DNA from: a virus
Strand: one strand, 5' to 3'
DNA: 37,891 bases
IMG/VR virus record: IMGVR_UViG_3300042463_000966
Span: 1-37,891 of that record
Shown here: piece by piece, positions 1-6,472 of the stretch
Layout of the letters: each line of letters begins with the position of its first letter
How positions within the stretch are numbered: the first letter of the stretch is position 1
Made by a program: the position numbers and the translations under genes
Notes under the pieces: model-generated
Told to the model about the DNA's origin: nothing
The model's input: only the letters and a program-made list of their open reading frames with translations
The model's database searches: none

Positions 1-138
1 GATATGATTCAAATGTGTATTGAAATGATTAAATTAAAAGATGACCAAGCAACTTTGAAGGATATGGCTGAAATTAAAGCTAATCACAGTAAAAAATGGG
101 ATGACTATTTTGCTGAATTAAATATTGAAAATGAATAA
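1..138 (+). CDS. C-terminal end of a hypothetical protein (5' partial)
   Basis: The reading frame is open from the first base of the window to a TAA at 136-138 and gives 45 residues ending in AELNIENE. It is lysine- and aspartate-rich, looks helical, and has no recognisable motif. The next small gene starts inside its stop codon (TAATG), which is the coupling style seen throughout this strand. The start lies outside the window, so the family cannot be judged. Confidence 0.6.
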   Translation, partial: DMIQMCIEMIKLKDDQATLKDMAEIKANHSKKWDDYFAELNIENE

Positions 139-224
139 TGAATGTATTTATAATTTTAGTCTTATTAGTTGTAGCAAATGCTTTTTTAGAGATGAGAGTA
201 AAACAGAGACGGTATCAAAACTAA
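138..224 (+). CDS. 28-aa single-pass membrane microprotein
   Basis: ATG overlaps the stop of the upstream gene (TAATG). The product begins MNVFIILVLLVVANAFLEMR and ends with a basic tail (VKQRRYQN). It therefore has one hydrophobic segment of about 16 residues followed by positive charges, consistent with an N-out/C-in inner-membrane peptide. Function is unknown. It is one of several such microproteins in this early region. Confidence 0.5.
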   Translation: MNVFIILVLLVVANAFLEMRVKQRRYQN

Positions 225-225
225 T

Positions 226-279
226 ATGGGCTTACCAAAGCTTGACTCAAACGGATGCTTAATTTTAAAAAAAATTTAA
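226..279 (+). CDS. Possible 17-aa peptide
   Basis: A very short frame (MGLPKLDSNGCLILKKI) fills the gap between two coupled genes, with its ATG two bases after the previous stop. Position is the only support. It could equally be leader sequence for the next gene. Confidence 0.2.
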   Translation: MGLPKLDSNGCLILKKI

Positions 280-280
280 T

Positions 281-487
281 ATGTATAAAATAACAAGAAC
301 AGTGATAGATTTATCTTCTATCCCAGTAAAATTAAGAGAACATTCTTTAATACCTAAAATTAAGTATTCATATGCTGAGTTTCACTATAGTAAAGAAGAT
401 AAGGATGATGAGTTAACAACTTATTTAATCAAGACTTATCCTAGTCTTAAACGTAAAATATCATTTTTAATTTATATAGATATATGA
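281..487 (+). CDS. Hypothetical protein, 68 aa
   Basis: ATG follows an A-rich leader (aaaaaaaatttaat), typical of starts here. The protein is basic, with an acidic KEDKDDE stretch in the middle and a hydrophobic C-terminus (FLIYIDI). No family was recognised. Its stop overlaps the next gene's start (ATGA), implying translational coupling. Confidence 0.55.
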   Translation: MYKITRTVIDLSSIPVKLREHSLIPKIKYSYAEFHYSKEDKDDELTTYLIKTYPSLKRKISFLIYIDI

Positions 488-570
488 AAAAAGTACTTGT
501 AGCATTAGCGGCATTCATAATTGGGTATATAATTGCAAGCTTAATGCTTTATGATATAATACATCACTAA
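484..570 (+). CDS. 28-aa single-pass membrane microprotein
   Basis: The start overlaps the preceding stop (ATGA at 484-487). The sequence MKKVLVALAAFIIGYIIASL has a KK start and one hydrophobic span of about 20 residues, then a short DIIHH tail. It could be read as a signal-anchor membrane peptide. The partner or target is unknown. Confidence 0.5.
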   Translation: MKKVLVALAAFIIGYIIASLMLYDIIHH

Positions 571-572
571 TT

Positions 573-1085
573 ATGGCAGAATATGATGAAGACAATGTCA
601 AATTTATAAGAGCACTGGTAAAAATATCTAGTGCTCTTTATGATATTGATGAAATGAAAAAGAATAAAAAGTTTAAGTATGCATTAAAGAAAGATGTATC
701 TGAATGGCATGAATGGTCTGAAGAGTATATTAAAGAACCAATGAATGTATTTGGTAATACTGATGCTAATGCTTTAATGACCCTAATACAAATTTTTGAT
801 GATTATAGTCATAAAATTCACATAAAAGATGAATTTAATACTAGATTAAACTTATTTTTAGCTAAAATTGCATCAGCAAGATGGGATTTAATCCAACTTG
901 AATTTGATAATAAATCAAGAATGAGTTTATTAATTAAGAATATAGAAACATTAACTGGTAAAGGTTACTTTAAGTCTTACACAGACTATGTAGATCCATA
1001 TGGTAAAGGTTTTACTGATATTGTTGAGTCCATGAATAAAGTAGGAAACACAATAATAGTAGGAACTAAGGAAAATAATTTGTAA
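573..1085 (+). CDS. Hypothetical protein, 170 aa
   Basis: A soluble, mostly helical protein with charged residues throughout and no cysteine pairs, membrane segments or nucleotide-binding motif. It starts two bases after the membrane microprotein and is followed 16 bases later by the ClpS-like gene, so all are probably on one transcript. I do not recognise the family. Composition and codon use match the neighbours, which supports it being a real gene. Confidence 0.65.
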   Translation: MAEYDEDNVKFIRALVKISSALYDIDEMKKNKKFKYALKKDVSEWHEWSEEYIKEPMNVFGNTDANALMTLIQIFDDYSHKIHIKDEFNTRLNLFLAKIASARWDLIQLEFDNKSRMSLLIKNIETLTGKGYFKSYTDYVDPYGKGFTDIVESMNKVGNTIIVGTKENNL

Positions 1086-1101
1086 ATTAATATATATAAA
1101 C

Positions 1102-1350
1102 ATGGTTTTGGAAAAGACACATAAAATAACATTATACAATGATGATCACCATGATTTTTTATATATCATAGCTTGTCTCATTAAAGTATGTAAACATACA
1201 CCTGATCAAGCAGAACAGTGTGCTGTAATAGTAGATAATATAGGTTCATATGATATTAAATCCGGTGGCTTTGATGACATCTTTAATATATATAACCAAT
1301 TATCTGATCTAGAATTAAATGTAGAGATAGGTGAAAGTCAAATGCATTAA
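1102..1350 (+). CDS. clpS: ClpS-like Clp protease adaptor
   Basis: An 82-residue protein matching the ClpS core. The motif LYNDDHHDF (residues 11-19) is followed by a helical region (CLIKVCKHTPDQAEQC) closely resembling Bacteroidota ClpS. From NDD it aligns without gaps to my recollection of E. coli ClpS residues 34-69. ClpS delivers N-degron substrates to ClpA/ClpC: the NDD motif and a His (E. coli His66) hold the substrate alpha-amino group. Here the His position is Asp45 (codon 1234-1236). The flexible N-terminal extension that engages ClpA is nearly absent: only 12 residues precede NDD. The protein may therefore be an altered-specificity adaptor, or an anti-adaptor that occupies the host Clp unfoldase. 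Family assignment is fairly sure; function in infection is inference. Confidence 0.75.
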   Translation: MVLEKTHKITLYNDDHHDFLYIIACLIKVCKHTPDQAEQCAVIVDNIGSYDIKSGGFDDIFNIYNQLSDLELNVEIGESQMH

Positions 1351-1594
1351 TTCAAAAAATAAACCCAATAAGATTCCTTTAAGTCAATGGCTAGTAGAAG
1401 ATCAATTCTACACAGTGGTCAGAGTAATAAATATGGGTATTCAAGCTAACACATATGGATATGAGTTAGAAGAAATAAACCTTAATGGATGTTTTCCTTA
1501 TGAATATTATAATGCTAATAGATTTGCTGTAGTAAGTACAAGCAAGACTAAGAAAGCAGAAGAGGTTCTTGAAGAAGATTTTGCATTAGTTTAA
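1331..1594 (+). CDS. Conserved hypothetical protein, 87 aa
   Basis: The start lies 20 bases inside the end of the ClpS-like gene, in another frame, so the two are probably translationally coupled. The sequence begins MKVKCINSKNKPNKIP and includes EEINLNGCFPYEYYNANRFA. This layout is familiar from small beta-rich proteins of Bacteroidota and their phages, with an SH3-like feel. No catalytic motif is visible. Tail residues are acidic. Function unknown. Confidence 0.6.
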   Translation: MKVKCINSKNKPNKIPLSQWLVEDQFYTVVRVINMGIQANTYGYELEEINLNGCFPYEYYNANRFAVVSTSKTKKAEEVLEEDFALV

Positions 1595-1605
1595 CTTAAA
1601 TAATT

Positions 1606-2298
1606 ATGGAAAAAAATATACACATATTACCAACAGAAGGAGAAAGTAATCTCTTTTATGCTGATAAAGGAAAAGAATTATGTTACACTAGAAGAAGTAC
1701 ATTTTATGTAACAGGTCAACACATCTACATCACTTCTGATGAAGATATAAAAGTTGGTGATTGGTGTCATACTATTGGAACTTCATTATTTAATACACAA
1801 ATTGGTAGAGTAACTGAACAAGTAATTTCTGATAATGGAAAATATGGTATTGTATTTAAAAAAATCATCCTAACAACAGACAAAAAGCTAATTGCTGATG
1901 GTGTACAAGCAATAGATGATGAGTTCTTGGAGTGGTATGTGAAGAATAGTTCTTGTGAGTTTGTTAGAATAGAAAGTTGGGAAACTAAAGGAGAATGGGA
2001 TTTATATTACAAAATCACTATACCACAAGAAGAACCTAAACAAGAAACATTAGAAGAAGCTGCTGAAAGACATTACATAAACTGTATCCCATCAGATAGA
2101 CATTCATTTATTAATGGTGCTTTATGGCAAGCTGATAGAATGTATACTGAGGAAGATATGAAAACACTAATTGATATAATTAATTGGTATGATGAAAACT
2201 CTGATGTATGTCCAAATTTTGAAATACCTGAAATAAAAAAAGGTGTAGCTTTAATTGACTGGTTTGTAGATTTTGAAGAACAATTTAAAAAGAAATAG
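1606..2298 (+). CDS. Conserved hypothetical protein, 230 aa
   Basis: The N-terminal half (residues 1-145) is beta-rich, with many aromatic and glycine residues. The C-terminal half has helical stretches such as LEEAAERHY and FINGALWQADRMYTEEDMK, followed by an acidic/aromatic segment. The C-terminal pattern (AAERHY...F..GA.WQA) is common as an appendage in Bacteroides phage and prophage proteins of unknown function. It starts after an A/T-rich leader (aaataATTATGG) and ends at the start of the next membrane protein. Confidence 0.6.
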   Translation: MEKNIHILPTEGESNLFYADKGKELCYTRRSTFYVTGQHIYITSDEDIKVGDWCHTIGTSLFNTQIGRVTEQVISDNGKYGIVFKKIILTTDKKLIADGVQAIDDEFLEWYVKNSSCEFVRIESWETKGEWDLYYKITIPQEEPKQETLEEAAERHYINCIPSDRHSFINGALWQADRMYTEEDMKTLIDIINWYDENSDVCPNFEIPEIKKGVALIDWFVDFEEQFKKK

Positions 2299-2299
2299 T

Positions 2300-2473
2300 A
2301 TGGAAAAAGAAAATGTATTTGCTACAAGCTTATTTATATATATATTTTGTACTCAGTTATTTAGCATGCATTTTTGGTATTTATGGTCTCAAAATCACGG
2401 GTTCTTAAGTACTGTATTTGTAGGTCCTATAGTAGCTGAGATTAAAGGATTTTTGTTTCCATTTTTTATTTAA
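2300..2473 (+). CDS. Small membrane protein, 57 aa
   Basis: I chose the ATG at 2300, which overlaps the region just after the previous stop (tagtATGG), over an in-frame ATG at 2273 inside the upstream gene. The product is strongly hydrophobic, with aromatic-rich spans (SLFIYIFCTQLFSMHFWYLW and TVFVGPIVAEIKGFLFPFFI), suggesting two membrane segments. No lysis signature was recognised, so holin is only a possibility. Confidence 0.5.
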   Translation: MEKENVFATSLFIYIFCTQLFSMHFWYLWSQNHGFLSTVFVGPIVAEIKGFLFPFFI

Positions 2474-2478
2474 ATATT

Positions 2479-2934
2479 ATGGAGTACACTAAAGATGATA
2501 TAGTAAAAGAATTATTAAAAATTAAGAGTGAACCAAAAACAAAAGAGCCTTATGTTATAGATAGGAGAAACTATTTAATAGCTATTTTACATTATACTTT
2601 TAATGTAAAAGAAAAAGAAATCTTTACTTATACTAACTTAACTTCAACAAGTACAGTAAATTATGCTAAAAGAGCAGCATATAATATGTATAAGATTAAG
2701 GATCCGTTGTTTTTGAAAAATGTTAATGAATTTATAAAGCTGTATCCAGCTGAATTTAATGATTTTGATGTAAAAAAAAGAGAATATAATACTACTGCAT
2801 CAACGGTATCAATAACATTAACACATAATCAGTTAGCAAGTTTTTCAAGATATATGCAATTTAAAAAGATTGATAAACCTGAAGTAGCTGCTAAACAATT
2901 AATCTTATCAGTATTAAAATTATGGGAAGAGTAA
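2479..2934 (+). CDS. Hypothetical protein, 151 aa, possible DNA-binding
   Basis: Residues 30-75 (KEKEIFTYTNLTSTSTVNYA) could form a helix-turn-helix of the kind found in sigma-like or DnaA-like domains: a predicted helix, a turn, then a polar recognition helix. The C-terminus is a predicted helical segment rich in Lys/Leu. This is pattern reading only. The next small gene starts within its last codons (ATG at 2922). Confidence 0.5.
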   Translation: MEYTKDDIVKELLKIKSEPKTKEPYVIDRRNYLIAILHYTFNVKEKEIFTYTNLTSTSTVNYAKRAAYNMYKIKDPLFLKNVNEFIKLYPAEFNDFDVKKREYNTTASTVSITLTHNQLASFSRYMQFKKIDKPEVAAKQLILSVLKLWEE

Positions 2935-3065
2935 AACAAATATATATTGATTTAATTAATCAGTACGGACATGTGGATGACATTCCACTAGATATTGAAA
3001 TTGGAGATTATATAGCTAAAAAAAGAGAATATGAAGAAGAAAGAGAAGAAACTGGAGATCAGTGA
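2922..3065 (+). CDS. Small hypothetical protein, 47 aa
   Basis: ATG sits 13 bases before the upstream stop in another frame. The product starts MGRVKQIYIDLINQYGHVDD and ends in a Glu/Arg/Lys-rich helix (EYEEEREE). The following zinc-ribbon gene begins inside it, so three frames overlap here, as expected for a compact translationally coupled cluster. Confidence 0.5.
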   Translation: MGRVKQIYIDLINQYGHVDDIPLDIEIGDYIAKKREYEEEREETGDQ

Positions 3066-3201
3066 TATCAAAACACTATGCTGTAATGCAGGTTGGTACA
3101 TAAGATCAAGAGCTAATTACAGATGTGAGAAATGTGATGATGATGTTACATTACATATTGTATTTGCTAATATGGCAATTGATGAATCTGAAAAGAAATA
3201 G
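3031..3201 (+). CDS. Small zinc-ribbon protein, 56 aa
   Basis: The frame runs from ATG 3031, inside the upstream gene, to TAG 3199-3201. It contains LCCNAGWYIRSRANYRCEKC: a CC knuckle and a CxxC knuckle spaced like a minimal zinc ribbon, preceded by a Lys-rich start (MKKKEKK). It ends two bases before the next zinc-ribbon gene. Such proteins bind nucleic acid or proteins. The target is unknown. Confidence 0.55.
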   Translation: MKKKEKKLEISDIKTLCCNAGWYIRSRANYRCEKCDDDVTLHIVFANMAIDESEKK

Positions 3202-3203
3202 TT

Positions 3204-3485
3204 ATGACTATACAAGAATTTGAAGCAAAATTTACAATTGATCCCGCAAAAGATATTGAACCTCATTTTAAACTTGATAAAACTTTAGATATTGATACTA
3301 CACAAAATAAAGGTTGTTATAGTTGTAAAGATCAAGTTAATCAAGAAACATTGAAATCTATACCTTGGACAGGATTAGTATATTGCTGGAAATGTAAAAC
3401 ATTAAATGTAATCTATTTCTCAGATAGAATGGGAGGAAATCATACAGATAGAGTTGAGTGTTATGTAGAATTTAAAAAGAAATAG
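3204..3485 (+). CDS. Zinc-ribbon hypothetical protein, 93 aa
   Basis: Two cysteine pairs, CYSC (residues 38-41) and CWKC (residues 61-64), bracket about 20 residues, which fits a zinc-ribbon fold. The N-terminal 35 residues are acidic and the C-terminus is basic (EFKKK). It follows another small zinc-ribbon gene and precedes the DUF1566 gene with two-base spacings, so all are on one message. Function unknown. Confidence 0.6.
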   Translation: MTIQEFEAKFTIDPAKDIEPHFKLDKTLDIDTTQNKGCYSCKDQVNQETLKSIPWTGLVYCWKCKTLNVIYFSDRMGGNHTDRVECYVEFKKK

Positions 3486-3487
3486 TT

Positions 3488-3838
3488 ATGGAAGTAATAA
3501 TAGATGGAATAGTATATGTTCCTAAAGAAAAAGATAAAGAACTAGAATCAATTATTGTAGAACAACATTATAAATTTGAAGTACATCCTGAAGAATTAGG
3601 TAAAATGAATTGGGAAGATGCTGTAAAAGCAGTTAAAGAATTAGGAGATGATTGGAGATTACCAACTATTGAAGAATGCTTTATTATGTATAATCATAAA
3701 GTAATTACTACTGACAGCTATTGGAGTAGTACGGGGACCAACTACGGCCTCGCGTGGTCCTTCCTCTTCAACTATGGGAATGCCTACTACTACAATAAGA
3801 ACTTCACAAACTATGTGCGTGCGGTTAGGTCAATTTAA
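3488..3838 (+). CDS. DUF1566/C-type-lectin-fold protein, likely DGR target
   Basis: The protein is 116 residues. Residues 37-116 match the DUF1566 (Lcl C-terminal/FGE-like) pattern: MNWEDAVKAVKELGDDWRLP, then YWSST (78-82), then AW, F, G and K landmarks ending in YVRAVRSI. In known DGR target proteins this C-type-lectin-like fold displays variable residues on its surface to bind ligands. Its last 114 bases are unlike the rest of the genome: GC-rich and with NNC codons at the expected variable positions. No reverse transcriptase or template repeat was found in the window, so the diversifying partner must be elsewhere or lost. The N-terminal 35 residues are probably an attachment or partner-binding segment. 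Confidence 0.75.
   Translation: MEVIIDGIVYVPKEKDKELESIIVEQHYKFEVHPEELGKMNWEDAVKAVKELGDDWRLPTIEECFIMYNHKVITTDSYWSSTGTNYGLAWSFLFNYGNAYYYNKNFTNYVRAVRSI
3719..3832 (+). repeat. Candidate DGR variable region (VR)
   Basis: From the TAT-TGG of YWSST to the AGG of VRAVR, base composition jumps to about half GC in an AT-rich genome. Codons at the surface positions are acc, aac, tac, ggc, ctc, tcc, ttc, ctc, ttc, aac, gcc, tac, tac: third base always C, first two bases varied. This is what adenine-specific mutagenesis of AAC codons in a template repeat produces. The invariant end (gtgcgtgcggttagg) would be the initiation-of-mutagenic-homing segment. The template repeat is not in this window. Confidence 0.7.
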
Positions 3839-3842
3839 AAAA

Positions 3843-4037
3843 ATGAAGCATTTTTTAAAATATCTTACAGTGTGGATTAGTCAAAATTTGGCTATTCCAT
3901 TCTGGACAGTTGGGCATTTACATCTTATGGTAAATGTTTATGAAGATATTATAGAAGTTGTTGCATCATGTGGCATGAATTTAATAGTTGCTACAGGATT
4001 TATTATTGATTATATAGAACAGAGAAAAAACCGTTAA
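3843..4037 (+). CDS. Small hydrophobic protein, 64 aa
   Basis: I start it at ATG 3843, after the DUF1566 stop. The upstream in-frame ATG at 3774 lies in the variable region and is unlikely to be used. It begins MKHFLKYLTVWISQNLAIPF and has a second hydrophobic stretch (CGMNLIVATGFIIDYI), so two weak membrane spans are possible. The C-terminus is basic (EQRKNR). Holin-like size, but without a diagnostic motif. Confidence 0.5.
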   Translation: MKHFLKYLTVWISQNLAIPFWTVGHLHLMVNVYEDIIEVVASCGMNLIVATGFIIDYIEQRKNR

Positions 4038-4047
4038 AGTAAATAAT

Positions 4048-4275
4048 ATGGGTTTACAGGAAGAATGGAATGAGAGAAGAAATACTGTAAAAATGCATAA
4101 TCAAGTAGTTAAAAAAAATATAATAAAAAAAAGTATTACTTTTGATGAAGCTGCTTTAGATAAATGTTTTATGCATTTAGGTTGGAAAAACACAACTGAT
4201 GCTTTTTATAATCTTGATTACACACCTTTTATGGTAGTTCTTAATGATTATATGGCAAAGTTGATTAAAAAATAA
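4048..4275 (+). CDS. Hypothetical protein, 75 aa
   Basis: A basic N-terminal half (many Lys/Arg/Asn) is followed by a compact globular segment (ALDKCFMHLGWKNTTDAFYN). The segment FMHLGW...AFYNLDY resembles short domains that recur in small phage proteins of this region (compare MTELGWQ in the 13942-14337 product), but I cannot name it. Leader is A/T-rich (taaataATATGG). Confidence 0.5.
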   Translation: MGLQEEWNERRNTVKMHNQVVKKNIIKKSITFDEAALDKCFMHLGWKNTTDAFYNLDYTPFMVVLNDYMAKLIKK

Positions 4276-4280
4276 ATATT

Positions 4281-4352
4281 ATGATGGTTTTATTGTTAAT
4301 AGTAATTGTAGTAGTATGTATTATTTATTATCAAATTAAAAATAGTGACTGA
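4281..4352 (+). CDS. 23-aa single-pass membrane microprotein
   Basis: The product is MMVLLLIVIVVVCIIYYQIK followed by NSD. It is almost entirely a membrane span with a short polar tail. ATG follows an aaataaatatt leader five bases after the upstream stop, and the next gene begins right after its TGA. Function unknown. Confidence 0.45.
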   Translation: MMVLLLIVIVVVCIIYYQIKNSD

Positions 4353-4353
4353 T

Positions 4354-4566
4354 ATGGAAGATTTATATGGAGTTGTATTAATGCTTAAATGGTTAAATTA
4401 TAAGGTGATAAATAAAACAAGTAAGTTGAGAAAAGCAAAAATAATAAAAAGATCACCTGTAAATAATTCTATGATAATTAAAAAACATAATCATAGAAAA
4501 TTACACAGAGAATACATAGAAAAAAAAGCAAGCACAGGATTTTACACACAAACAATTAATTATTAA
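4354..4566 (+). CDS. Basic hypothetical protein, 70 aa
   Basis: I prefer ATG 4354 over an in-frame GTG at 4345 because it immediately follows the microprotein stop (tgatATGG). After a hydrophobic start (MEDLYGVVLMLKWL) the sequence is highly basic (Lys, Arg, His), suggesting nucleic-acid binding or membrane-surface interaction. No family was recognised. Confidence 0.45.
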   Translation: MEDLYGVVLMLKWLNYKVINKTSKLRKAKIIKRSPVNNSMIIKKHNHRKLHREYIEKKASTGFYTQTINY

Positions 4567-4582
4567 CTTGGTCAGTAGTAAT

Positions 4583-4771
4583 ATGAAGACAAAATATAAA
4601 ATATTAAAATCACAATACTCATATGGTGGGTATTTTGTACAAACTAAAGAAGGCTTTTTTGGCTTTTGGAGATATAGTAGAGATTCACAAGGATTTATTA
4701 TACTATTCTCTACAGCAATGGAGGCTGAAGATTATATTGATAAGTTAATAGAAAAAAAATTACAAAAATGA
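4583..4771 (+). CDS. Hypothetical protein, 62 aa
   Basis: ATG 4583 was chosen over an upstream TTG at 4568. The protein has an aromatic/Gly-rich beta-like core (SYGGYFVQTKEGFFGFWRYS) and a helical tail (AEDYIDKLIEKKLQK). Its stop overlaps the next start (ATGA). This layout is frequent for small phage beta-alpha proteins of unknown function. Confidence 0.5.
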   Translation: MKTKYKILKSQYSYGGYFVQTKEGFFGFWRYSRDSQGFIILFSTAMEAEDYIDKLIEKKLQK

Positions 4772-5025
4772 AACAGCAAGAATTAACTGAAGCAGGATTT
4801 GATAAAGTAATTGTTACTAAAGAAGAATCCGGTGACAAAAATGATTATTACTATTACTCATATGAAATAAACTCTGATGTAATACTAGTATCAAATGAAA
4901 GTGATGAGATAAATAATAATCAGTGGAAAGTATATGAACACTCTTGGGGTGTTGCTATGACAGACATTGAAGATGTAATATTAATTATTGACTTATTTAA
5001 GAAATGGAGTAAAATACCATTATAA
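4768..5025 (+). CDS. Hypothetical protein, 85 aa
   Basis: The start is coupled to the upstream stop (ATGA). The protein is acidic, with a tyrosine-rich segment (DYYYYSYEI) and a C-terminal helix (IEDVILIIDLFKKWSKIPL). It belongs to the type of small beta-rich phage protein that recurs in this strand. Unrecognised. Confidence 0.5.
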   Translation: MKQQELTEAGFDKVIVTKEESGDKNDYYYYSYEINSDVILVSNESDEINNNQWKVYEHSWGVAMTDIEDVILIIDLFKKWSKIPL

Positions 5026-5043
5026 CCTTTAAAACAAACCAAC

Positions 5044-5430
5044 ATGTTTAGTGCAAAATTTATTAAGAAAAACGGAAAACTTACCTACAGAACTGAAAAA
5101 GAAAGTTTAGCTTATGCTGAATTTGTAAAATTAGTAGAAGAAGGTGAAGAATTGGAAATGTTTATTAGTATTCAAGGTAAAGCTGGATCTTATGCACAAA
5201 TCTCAAAAATACACGTATGTATTAGAGAAATGGCAAAAGAATCAGGATATACATTTGATGAAATGAAAAAGCTTGTTAAAACACAAGCAGGATTATGCTT
5301 TGATGTAAATGATGAAGGTAAAAAGCTTGAGATGTGCAAATCATTTGCTGAGTGTTCAAGTGATGAGCTATCCCAAGCTGTTCAAGCATGTATAGAAATA
5401 GGAGCGGAATACAATATTAATCTAGCGTAG
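5044..5430 (+). CDS. Hypothetical protein, 128 aa, weakly NinB-like
   Basis: The middle and C-terminus (IHVCIREMAKESGYTFDEMK, then KSFAECSSDELSQAV) follow the order of NinB-type recombination mediators: an H/R helix, a Gly-Tyr-Thr turn, a Lys helix, a K-S-x-x-x-x-S-x-x-E/D loop, then a terminal helix and an aliphatic end. This similarity is from pattern memory and is weak. If right, it would act on ssDNA in recombination next to the UDG/helicase cluster. Its end overlaps the end of the - strand gene by 14 bases. Confidence 0.5.
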   Translation: MFSAKFIKKNGKLTYRTEKESLAYAEFVKLVEEGEELEMFISIQGKAGSYAQISKIHVCIREMAKESGYTFDEMKKLVKTQAGLCFDVNDEGKKLEMCKSFAECSSDELSQAVQACIEIGAEYNINLA

Positions 5431-5737
5431 GCTCAACATAACCTTCATCTGTAGGTTCAAGTACCTCTTTCTCATCAAAAAGATTTTGCTCTAAAGCAAG
5501 TCTCTCAATTTCAGCTATCATTAAAGTAACAGTATAAAAAGATTGCTCAACTTGAGACATCTTTGAGTAATCTGCTTCTTTAATAGTTTCAAATGACTTT
5601 TCAGAAGCTTCTGGACCAGCCAATTGAATTTGATTGTATAAATAAAACAAGTTATTCTTCAACATGAAGTAATATGCTTTGTTTACTGGGACACTGATTT
5701 GAGCATCATCTTTTAATTCTTTTACTTTTATAGCCAT
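5417..5737 (-). CDS. Conserved hypothetical protein on the opposite strand, 106 aa
   Basis: It reads MAIKVKELKDDAQISVPVNK, then a helical core (FMLKNNLFYLYNQIQLAGPE), with a strongly acidic C-terminus (EPTDEGYVEPTLD). Protein-like composition and fit between its neighbours (14-base tail overlap with 5044-5430, 20 bases from the UDG start) support it being real. It is the only - strand gene in the first 24.9 kb. Being on the same strand as the giant virion proteins suggests late expression, but this is inference. Function unknown. Confidence 0.7.
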   Translation of the reverse strand: MAIKVKELKDDAQISVPVNKAYYFMLKNNLFYLYNQIQLAGPEASEKSFETIKEADYSKMSQVEQSFYTVTLMIAEIERLALEQNLFDEKEVLEPTDEGYVEPTLD

Positions 5738-5757
5738 GGCTTAAAATTTTAATTAGT

Positions 5758-6471
5758 ATGACAACAAATATAAACATAAATGAAATAAAAGAGAAATTAA
5801 ATACAAAACTAATTGAATCAGGATGGGCAAGAGTTCTCAGAGGATTTATATTTAGTAGTGAGTTTGATACTATTTTATTGACATTGATAAAAGATTCACA
5901 GGAAGATAGACGGTTCACTCCATTTATGAAGTATGTGTTTAGAGCATTTGAAGAATGTCCATATGATGAACTCAAGGTAGTGCTTATTGGACAAGATCCT
6001 TATAATGGGATTGAGCAATCTGATGGACTTGCCTTCTCATGTGCTTTTGAAAAGAAACCATTACCAGCATTGGAATATTTATTACAAGCTGTTAATGATA
6101 CTGTATATGAGTCTGAGAGCATTTCTACTGACAAAGACTTAAAGAGATGGAGTAACCAAGGTATTCTAATGTTAAATAGTGCCCTTACTACTACAATAGG
6201 CAAACCAAATTCACATGTGAAATTATGGAGACCAATGATGGCATATTTATTAGATTACCTTAAAATCTACAATCCTGGATTATGTTATATTTTGATAGGA
6301 AGAACTTCAGAACAGTTAATTGATTACTTATCTGAAAAAGATCCTTTATTTATTTTAACTCATCCTATGAATGCTATATCTTTAGGTAAAAAGAAATGGC
6401 CCTGTGATGATGTATTTAGAAAAACTTCTGAGATTACAAAAAAGAATTATAATTTTGATATAAAATGGTAA
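5758..6471 (+). CDS. ung: Uracil-DNA glycosylase (family 1)
   Basis: A 237-residue protein with the UDG water-activating motif GQDPY (residues 78-82, catalytic Asp80), the uracil pocket segment LMLNSALTT (137-145), the SH and W of NSHVKLW (151-157), and motif B LTHPMNA with His202-Pro203, where cellular enzymes have HPS. It removes uracil from DNA, leaving an abasic site for repair. UDG is a standard member of crAss-like replication modules. The small 20-base gap to the divergent gene leaves little room for a promoter. High confidence in activity type; the altered HPS loop could affect product release. Confidence 0.92.
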   Translation: MTTNININEIKEKLNTKLIESGWARVLRGFIFSSEFDTILLTLIKDSQEDRRFTPFMKYVFRAFEECPYDELKVVLIGQDPYNGIEQSDGLAFSCAFEKKPLPALEYLLQAVNDTVYESESISTDKDLKRWSNQGILMLNSALTTTIGKPNSHVKLWRPMMAYLLDYLKIYNPGLCYILIGRTSEQLIDYLSEKDPLFILTHPMNAISLGKKKWPCDDVFRKTSEITKKNYNFDIKW

Positions 6472-6472
6472 T

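Noticed and set aside
3774-3842. Earlier start at 3774 for the small hydrophobic protein
   Set aside because: That ATG lies in the variable region of the DUF1566 gene. The ATG at 3843 right after the stop fits the local pattern.
5706-6203. - strand frames opposite the UDG gene
   Set aside because: They lie opposite a confidently assigned enzyme and have unlikely composition. No motif.
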